64,000 nucleotides of DNA. Origin: Hormiphora californensis. Its lineage: Eukaryota; Ctenophora; Tentaculata; Cydippida; Pleurobrachiidae. The DNA lies in NCBI GenBank assembly GCA_020137815.1, contig CM035355.1:4015520-4079519 (forward strand), written 5' to 3'. The position numbers were made by a program, and so were the translations under genes. The stretch's first letter is position 1. Every line of letters starts with the position of its first letter. Of this stretch, positions 56,288-64,000 are shown one piece after another. Below the pieces are notes generated by a model. It saw only the letters and a list, made by a program, of their open reading frames with translations. It ran no database searches and had not been told where the DNA came from.

Positions 56288-56516
56288 GATAGATCTTCTT
56301 GAGGATCTAGTACACATGCAGCTCCGGATTGGTAATTGGTGTCCAATGTCCAGGTGTTCATGGACAACCGAGAGCTAAGGAGACATTGATTTTTGTTTTG
56401 TACATTTTATTACTGTAAAATATTTTATATAATTTCTTGTATGATTGTTGATTTTTTTGAGCACTGCTGATTTTATAATAACCTTTAACATATTTTATAT
56501 AATTTCTTGTATGATT

Positions 56517-56547
56517 TTGTTTTGGGAGGGAGGGTCGAACAAGGCAA
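56517..56547. mobile_element. Micro-element copy 3 (31 bp) in 8-bp target duplication
   Basis: TTGTTTTGGGAGGGAGGG then TCGAACAAGGCAA. Flanked by GTATGATT at 56509-56516 and 56548-56555. The related sequences at about 57895-57905 and 56440-56450 carry the same site without the element. Confidence 0.85.
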
Positions 56548-56699
56548 GTATGATTGATGATTTTTTTGAGCACTGCTGATTTTATAATAACCTTTAACAT
56601 TTCATCTGTGTCTATATATATGGAGTGATCAAGTGACAGTGGTGACAATTAACCTGTGGCCTTTTTCGAGTTTTTTCTAATTTTGTCTGTTATGAGCCT

Positions 56700-57140
56700 A
56701 ATCTGTTTTCCCACCCTACACACTACGTGCAGAAGGTTATAGTACATGAATGTACATACTATGTATATTGAAGTTATAATCTGGAAAGTTTTGGTTTTTT
56801 GTCTCTCCAATTATATCCCGATGGCATGCGTGTACCGGATGAGTGGGTAAGTGAGGACTGGCAGTGGACTTATGTAAGACATGGTACTTCAGACATTACT
56901 CCAATGGAACATAAGGATTGGCCGGTCTGTAACCAGGGAACACGCTGCGGAAGTGTGAAAGTGAAGTTTCAGCGAGATGTAATTGATGTTAACAGTTTCA
57001 TATGGAGGTGTACACTTGAACCAGCTAAGGGTTACCATTTCCATCCGAAACGATACAGAGGTGCTGTCCTACTCCTAGTGGCTCCGATGAGGCATTCATC
57101 ACATGATTTCTGTATCTACATTAAATCTAGTATACATGCA
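56700..57140 (+). pseudogene. Partial tandem copy: promoter leader fused to the C-terminal module
   Basis: 56713-56815 is the leader sequence (ACACTACGTGCAGAAGG..., AATCTGGAAAGTTTTGG) that precedes the MGVVVS exon in copies A and B, but without the intervening foldback element. It joins directly to a copy of the C-terminal module (MRVPDEW..EDW..RHGTSDITPMEHKDWPVCNQGTRCG..). The frame is open from 56799 to the MITE at 57149. It lacks the N-terminal half, so it is either a decayed fragment or a shuffled mini-gene. Confidence 0.55.
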
Positions 57141-57148
57141 GCTCCGGA

Positions 57149-57777
57149 CGGGGTCCTGCCCTAAAAAAGCTAAAGGTACCCTGATTTTGGTCGATGGCTT
57201 TTTTTATGTTGGCTTTTTTAGCTTTTTTTAGCTTTTTTAGCTTTTTTAGCTTTTTTTAGCCCTACTTTTTATGTTTTTTTCAGCATTCATCCTGACACTT
57301 TTTCATTAAATTTTTATCCTTCCGGATGCCTATTGACTGTATTTGTTCATTTCCTGCACCTTTTTTACCATAATCTACCGTTTATGTCCATACATAGAAA
57401 TTTCTGTATCCACCCCTACTGCCATTTTCTAGAGAGATTTCTTCGATAAAAATATTATTCAAATTTGATAAAAATAGTTTTAAAAAAGTTCAAAAAACGT
57501 TATAAAACGTTATAATAAAAGTTTAAAAAATTTGGCGTCAGCGGGATTCGAACCTATGTGAATCCACAAAAAACTCAATTTTAGCTTTTTTTAGCTTTTT
57601 TAGCTTTTTTAGCCTATAAAAAGGCTAAAAAAAGCTAATAAAAGCTAAAAAGGCTAAAAAAAGCTAAAAAGGCTAAAAAAGGCTAAAAAAGGCTAAAAAA
57701 GCTTTTAAAAAAGCCATTGGTACCCTGATTTTGGCCGATGGCTTGGCTTTTTTTAAGGCTGGACCCCCCCCCCCCCA
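57149..57777. mobile_element. hAT-like MITE, 629 bp, with (GCTTTTTTA)n interior
   Basis: Ends CGGGGTCCTGCCCTAAAAAAG and, in reverse complement, TGG..GGTCCAGCCTTAAAAAAAG. Flanked by GCTCCGGA (57141-57148) and GCTCTGGA (57778-57785), an 8-bp duplication with one substitution. The uninterrupted site is at 56321-56328. The interior has many AGCTTTTTT units in both orientations and a tRNA T-arm-like block (57541-57558). A partial copy lies at 43405-43520. Confidence 0.75.
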
Positions 57778-58033
57778 GCTCTGGATTGGTAATTGGTGTC
57801 CAATGTCCAGGTGTTCATGGACAACCGAGAGCTAAGGAGACATTGATTTTTGTTTTGTACATTTTATTACTGTAAAATATTTTATATAATTTCTTGTATG
57901 ATTGATGATTTTTTTTGAGCACTGCTGATTTTATATTAACCTGTAACATATTTTATATAATTTCTTGTACGATTGATGATTTTTTTGACTACTGCTGATT
58001 TTATAATAACCTTTAACATTTCATCTGTGTCTA

Positions 58034-58810
<777 letters not shown>

Positions 58811-58972
58811 TATATATAATGTGATCAAGTGACAGTGGTGACAATTAACCTGTGGCCTTTTTCGAGTTTTTTCTAATTTTGTCTGTTATGAGCCTAATCT
58901 GTTTTCCCACATATGTGAGCCGGATAATTTGGATTTTCCACCGTTTTTTTAGTAGTCTATTAAGCAGTCTTA

Positions 58973-59198
58973 CAGTGGTCACTGGTCATCCGACATATTC
59001 CGACGTGAAATCCGACGAGAAATCCGACGAGAAATGAGCCACGCATCAGAGAGATGTGCCGCAGTAAGCAAATGATGTCACGCTTCAACTCTTCTCTCTC
59101 GTTAGTCTTTATGTCTCTCTCACTGCGCGCCTCATTCCAGGTCGAGATTCAGGTCGAATTTCACGTCGAGGTATGGCAATTATGTCGGATGACCACTG
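58973..59198. mobile_element. MITE of about 226 bp, TA-type termini
   Basis: Left end CAGTGGTCACTGGTCATCCGAC and right end GTCGGATGACCACTG are inverted repeats; a second pair (GACGTGAAATCC, GAATTTCACGTC) lies inside. It is preceded by TTA and followed by TTA. Non-coding. Confidence 0.7.
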
Positions 59199-59235
59199 TT
59201 ATTGACAAGGGAGTTGCAGTTCAATGTTCCAACTC

Positions 59236-59792
59236 TTAGTGAGTTCTCCTTCTTTCCAAGAAGTCTCGTGCCTTCCGACTGTACTCGTTTTTTAACATCT
59301 CAGCTCCGGCTGTTCTACTCATCAGTCTCTCCTTCTCCATGATAAAGAAGGGACACTGGAAACTGTTCGCTGTGTGGGTGGTGGCATTGAGCTGATCGAT
59401 CTTGCTTCGGCTACTCTTGCAGTTTGCACAGCATCTGGAGTCAACTTTCCTATCCTTCTTCACTTGACAATCCTTGAACCGATGATTTCCAGCACAGTAG
59501 GTACAAACTGGATCACCGCTGTCTCTCCTGGGGCACATCACTGAGTCTGACTTGTGACCATAGCGTTGACATTTGAAACATTGGACGATATGGAATCGAT
59601 CCTTCACAATGTGGATTGAAAATCAAGGTTAATTCTGTCATTCCTTTTGCGAACAATCTCCCGTATCTTTTTTGACATCTGGACAACTGCATATCGATCC
59701 TCCTTATGAAGAAAGATGACTTTCAGTTCCTCTTGGTGACTTTCAACCTGTTCTTTGATTTCCTCATTCTTCCTCAGTATTTCACTGTACAC
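59236..59792 (-). mobile_element. LINE ORF1 fragment with CCHC zinc knuckles
   Basis: Minus strand. Frame 59792-59604 (YAVVQMSKKIREIVRKRNDR) continues in another frame at 59607-59236 with CFKCQRYGHKSDSVMCP, CTYCAGNHRFKDC and CCANCK..H..C. This is the triple zinc-knuckle arrangement of Jockey/I-type LINE ORF1 nucleic-acid-binding proteins. The frameshift and missing partners mark it as a relic; further degraded upstream sequence reaches about 59935. Confidence 0.8.
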
Positions 59793-60286
59793 TTCCTCGG
59801 CAGTGGTAATTTCTCCAGCAATGTCTGAGATTGTAACTTTGGGATTGAGCTTCTTGGTGGTCAGATCAAGAGATTCTGCTACCGTTGCATCTTCCTGCTG
59901 TGTTCACAGTGCTGTGTTCACAGTGGGTAAACACTGAAATGTTATGGGTGGCCGCGGTCCGATAGGAATCCGGATTCCAGTGGGCAGTCACTGCCCGGCA
60001 GTGTCCGGCCTCTAGCGGGAAAAAGAAAAAACTTTCGGAGAGCTATGCTCTACTACATCCATCAATTTTTCCAATTCTAATTCATTCCGTACTCCACTCT
60101 GACGTTTTGTCATTGTCCAACTTTCGCATCCGTGTGAGATCATCCAATTATTACAAAGTTACAGAGTTACAATTAAGATTTCCACACGGATATTTTCCAG
60201 GGAGGGGAGGCTCTGTGAGGAACTGACTGTGCAGTTTGTACACGAAGAAGATCACACGATTACGTCACGCCTCACGGAGCCCTTTA

Positions 60287-60563
60287 GGGGAAACTCTAGC
60301 TGGATGGATGTGCAGTAATGATGGTTCATAATTGCCAAAAAACTACTTTATTGTTTATGATGAAGCTCATCACTAAGATCGCACCAGGATTTGCCCTATT
60401 TCGCTCGTAAAACATACTTTTACGTAGCGTGCGATGACAGACACACAGCCATGACCACGCATTCTGAGTGATGGGCTTCATCATGATCTGAAGTAGAGTT
60501 TTGGTAACTATGAGCCCTCATTATTGTACGTCCATCCAGATTCCAGCTAGAGTTTTTTAAAGG
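60287..60563. mobile_element. Foldback MITE, ~60-bp imperfect arms
   Basis: GGGGAAACTCTAGCTGGA at the left is mirrored by TCCAGCTAGAGTTTTTT at the right, and the adjacent TAATGATGGTTCATA / TATGAGCCCTCATTA pieces also pair. Central pairs around GATGAAGCTCATCACT and TGATGGGCTTCATCATG extend the fold. Non-coding. Confidence 0.7.
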
Positions 60564-61090
60564 GGGGTGGCGGCCAACATCGGCCTGAATATAAATAAGT
60601 GTAGACACTTCACAATAAATTAACCTGTAATAAATTAAATATAAATTATAGTCAATTAACCCATCTGGTATAACTGCTCATCCATGTTGCCTTCCCCTCT
60701 CATTCTACCCCGATGCCCTCTGATGGAGATTGTTATTGAACCCCTAACATTTCAACCCTTTGACCCTCCTAGCCTGTTTCTTTGAAAACTTTGTCTAGAT
60801 GAAATTGAGACAATATGTGCTAATTATCATGGGATTACACACGACACCGAGCCACCTAATTAGGGGTTGTGAGCCGATACCAACTAAGACTCAGCATAGA
60901 AAAATCTTCATGTTCCTACGGTCATAACGTAACTAAAACGTAGAGGTAAGGAAAAAATCGTGGTATTCAAATGAACCTTAGACAATTACAATCAAGCTCT
61001 TATAAATTTCAAATAATTTTACCCGTTTGTTGATGACACGTGATCCCCTCAAAAATTTTGGTTGAATTTCGTCTTTAGACAGTCATAAGA

Positions 61091-61328
61091 CATTCCCCCT
61101 TCTGTGGCTTGGTATTGCACCAGCTCCCCATCTTGGGCAGAAGCAGTTGGCAATATACCAGCCACCGATTCCCCTTCCCCCGGCCAACCCCAGCGCCAGA
61201 TGATCGCCGGACACATATAGTGCTCCAGATAACCGTACCGGACACACATAGTGCTCCAGATCACAGATAATATATCTCATACTCGTCTTCTCTATATCGA
61301 TCATTTTCTCTCTAATCTCCTTCTAACA
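61091..61328. repeat. Direct repeat, copy 1 (238 bp)
   Basis: Begins CATTCCCCCTTCTGTGGCTT and ends TCTCTAATCTCC; the same sequence recurs at 61555-61792, almost unchanged. Inside are two short copies of GGACACA(C/T)ATAGTGCTCCAG. Minus-strand frames are open but not recognisable. Confidence 0.95.
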
Positions 61329-61554
61329 CTGCAACCTAGCTTTTTTATGTAAAATCCTGAAACTGTCCCTAACTATCCTAAATCTGTCTCAAACTATCCC
61401 AACTGTTTAAACTCAGCCAACCAGAATGCAGGCTAACATTTGCAAGACCAATCAAAATCCTAGGCGTATAACTGCTCCTCCAATGAGAGGCGATAGCTTG
61501 ACCAATCACAGCACAGCACCAGTAGTATAAAAGTGCTTCCTAAAATCGGTGTCT

Positions 61555-61792
61555 CATTCCCCCTTCTGTGGCTTGGTATTGCACCAGCTCCCCATCTTGG
61601 GCAGAAGCAGTTGGCAATATACCAGCCACCGATTCCCCTTCCCCCGGCCAACCCCAGCGCCAGATGATCGCCGGACACATATAGTGCTCCAGATAACCGT
61701 ACCGGACACACATAGTGCTCCAGATCACAGATAATATATCTCATACTCGTCTTCTCTATATCGATCATTTTCTCTCTAATCTCTTTCTAACG
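61555..61792. repeat. Direct repeat, copy 2 (238 bp), preceded by a TATA-like box
   Basis: Second copy, 464 bp downstream of the first. GTATAAAAGTGC lies at about 61526-61537, the best TATA-box match in this stretch, so the repeat may be transcribed. 59950-61090 and 61800-62640 otherwise hold no gene that I can support. Confidence 0.9.
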
Positions 61793-62179
61793 CTAAAACC
61801 CTTAACCCGCCGCCCAACCCCACCGCCCCACCCCGCCCACCCTAATTGAAGCGGTTTTACAAGTACAAACTCAGGGGACAAATACTTTAGAGTTCAATAG
61901 TGAACCAATTAGTCCATCAGGTCACATGTCAACTACTGTCCAATTACATCATTAAATCTTTCAATTCCTATGGAAAGGCACGTAAATGTCACGAGGATCA
62001 CATTACAGCGGTACACTGCTGACCATAATCAAACCGGGGCCACCCCCTCCCTCACGTTTCACGGGGTAGCCCCGGTCCTCACCAAATTCACTTCAAACCC
62101 ATCGGGACGCCTCACGGCAACTCGAAATCACGCTGGTAATCAAGTTCTTCAGCCCCAGTCACTCACGTGCGCCAAACTA

Positions 62180-62194
62180 CCCCCCCCCCCCCCC
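62180..62194. repeat. Poly(C) tract, 15 nt
   Basis: Fifteen consecutive C; one of several long C runs in the window (17409-17431, 57764-57776, 63599-63618). Confidence 0.95.
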
Positions 62195-62653
62195 AGCGGT
62201 GGCAAATCCCTTATCTGGGAAGCCTCTCATGGTCAACCGTGAGCCCATACCAAAGGCTCCAAAAGACCAGCCGCTCTTACCAACCAACCAACCAACCACA
62301 GTCATAAGACACTCTAAACATTGAGCTAGGACAAAAACTCGGGTACCAAAATGACCGCCAGACAATTTCCTACAACTCTTATGGGGATGCAATGTGATCC
62401 GAGCAATTTTGCATTTGTGAATTAAGAATTTTTCAAAACGTGAACCCCGGTCGGATTTCATGAACACGTATGACATATGACTGTCGTATGTGTCGCCTGA
62501 CAATTCTAAAGAACACTGATTTTTGTTAGAACCATTTTGACAAATTTTTCGATGAGTTTTGATTAATTTAATGGAGCCCGGTCATGACCCAAAATCGCAG
62601 ATCACGCAAAGACAGTGGGACACCCTGTATATCGTCATTATCATTTCTTTAGC

Positions 62654-63910
62654 ATGTCAGAAGCAGTAGTGTTGAGAGCGTGGAGGGAGAGGTGGGGTGA
62701 GGATAGATGGTTAAAGGATATAATATCCAGTAACATGGACGGAGCTGCATTTGCTGGTGAGTATTCTGAGTATTCTAAGGCTTGTACTCAATGAGTACAA
62801 TGCACAGATGGACACAGGCGACTCACTGAGTACACTATACAGATAGACACAGTACCAGGCAACTCAAAAGATGAAAGACCTTCGTTCAAAGAGAGACTCT
62901 GGGACAGTTCTATTTCATTTTGTATTGTCAATTCCCCCTTATAAGATCCCTTTCCCCTTTTTAAAAAAATAAGATCCCATTCCCCGCAGATAGTATACTA
63001 AGTTTATTACTGGTTGGCACCACTCCAAACCCTCAACTGGCCCGCTATCTAGAACTATCCCTCTCTTCCGGGGCACTCCCTGTATGTCAATTCATAAAGA
63101 CTGTTCATGAAAAGGTGAAGGCAGAACCTCTTCCATTTTACAACTGTCTTGTATCCTGTCTTTCCAGTCACACCGCTACTATCAGGTAAAGAGGGGGACT
63201 AGCAACCTTGCAAAGGACACAATATTTCTTCCCCTCTCCCTAACCCTTGCCTTGCTCTACCCTGTTTCACCGCACCCTGTACGGGAAATATCTTTTCAAA
63301 TGTTAGAATATAACAACCTCACTCTCCCACTCCCAGTGATGAGGCCGATGCAAGTGACCCCTCGAAACTGCCCAGTGTGCTACTGGCCCTAGTTGAATGG
63401 CTGGTTCGAATTGAAATACACGCCATGAAACAGCTTTCATTCGGTAGGTACTGCAGTTGCCCGCGGTAAATCTGCTAACAGATATGGTCCCCTTGGAACA
63501 TCAATGTAACGCGCGGGAACACACGACTAGCAATATCAGCGCACACAGTACCTCCCTGCCATTGTGCCTTGATTTTAGCCGGCAAAAACTAGCAATATCC
63601 CCCCCCCCCCCCCCCCCCTAGATCAGATGTCAAATGCCATTTGACAAATGGGCAAACCAAACTAGCAATAACCGATAACTGGTTGTCATTTGAGTCCTGA
63701 AAAACTCCTGTAACAGTTTATTTAACCGGTGTTTTCCTCCAACAGAATCAGAGGAGGAATGTATCTCGCTTTTTAAGGGGTGTACAGAAATAATGAACCA
63801 AATCTGTGATTCAGTCCTTCTGAGGTCCCTGGCTCCCCTATACAGTGCAGCAAAGTGGCAGAATCTTAGTGTAACTGCTGACCAAAATATCCAAATACCG
63901 TGTGATGCAT
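62654..63910 (+). CDS. MED24: Mediator subunit 24, 5' exons (gene continues beyond window)
   Basis: Four exons with matching phases: 62654-62756 (MSEAVVLRAWRERWGEDRW), 62990-63185, 63337-63443 and 63746-63910, each bounded by AG and GTGAGT/GTAAAG/GTAGGT/GTAAGT. The start VLRAWRERW followed by LLLVGTTPNPQLARYLELSLSSGALP and LPSVLLALVEWLVR matches the N-terminus of MED24 (human: LQAWKERW, PSPNPLILSYLKYAISSQM, LLSALHWLLR). MED24 is a tail-module subunit of the Mediator co-activator in the nucleus. About 190 codons are visible. The third intron contains a 20-nt poly(C). No TATA box is seen upstream. Confidence 0.82.
63599..63618. repeat. Poly(C) tract, 20 nt, in MED24 intron 3
   Basis: Twenty consecutive C between two nearby AACTAGCAATA motifs (63587, 63658). 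Confidence 0.95.
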
Positions 63911-64000
63911 GTAAGTGGCTTGTGAATTAACTAATTAACATGTAATTAATCTGGAAACAGTGATCGGTCATTGATCCAACAAATTAATCCCTTATTTTCA

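Overview
The window is eukaryotic, almost certainly animal. Genes have GT..AG introns, many of them short, and encode metazoan families: MED24, a DOCK exchange factor with an SH3 domain, DCST1/2, an RNF212-type RING protein, SLC22 and hydroxylysine kinase. Compact genes amid very abundant foldback and miniature DNA transposons, CR1/L2-like LINEs and Helitron-like elements fit an early-branching marine invertebrate. A demosponge is my best guess, but that is inference; nothing in the sequence names the species. || Layout. 0.2-0.8 kb: last exon of an unidentified helical-repeat gene. 0.8-6.6 kb: microsatellites and foldback elements. 6.7-24.7 kb: gene-dense block with an intronless choline/ethanolamine-kinase-like gene lacking its second metal-binding Asp (+), a short RNF212-like RING gene (-), DCST1/2 (-), HYKK with a likely frameshift (-), an SLC22 transporter (-), and a DOCK gene (+) head-to-head with SLC22 across about 270 bp. 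24.8-28.2 kb: tandem Helitron-like units and a minisatellite. 28.2-38.0 kb: nested retrotransposons on the minus strand. They comprise a CR1/L2-like LINE carrying a SINE-like insert, and a second LINE split by an ORF1-only element and by an R2-like element with a restriction-like endonuclease. 38-46 kb: foldback elements, another LINE (+) and a possible Ig-domain gene. 46.8-48.9 kb: fragments of a small secreted-protein family. 48.9-58.9 kb: a segmentally duplicated, apparently lineage-specific gene family with a possible N-myristoylation signal, riddled with insertions. 59-62.6 kb: LINE ORF1 debris, MITEs and a direct repeat. 62.65 kb to the edge: 5' exons of MED24 (+). || Most interesting result. 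Because part of the window is duplicated, several transposon insertions can be compared with an empty copy a few kb away. This exposes three copies of an extremely small DNA element (22, 31 and 68 bp). All share the same ends (TTGTTTTG...CAAGGCAA or the reverse complement) and each sits in a perfect, different 8-bp target duplication. The same comparison resolves a 777-bp Helitron (A^T target, 5' TC, 3' hairpin + CTAG), a 744-bp TA-inserting pogo-like element and a 629-bp hAT-like MITE. || Genes working together. RNF212 (meiotic crossover E3 ligase in other animals) and DCST1/2 (sperm-egg fusion in other animals) are adjacent and co-oriented, which may indicate a germline-expressed neighbourhood (inference). 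The other genes have no evident pathway link. All exon models are read by eye from splice signals and family similarity.
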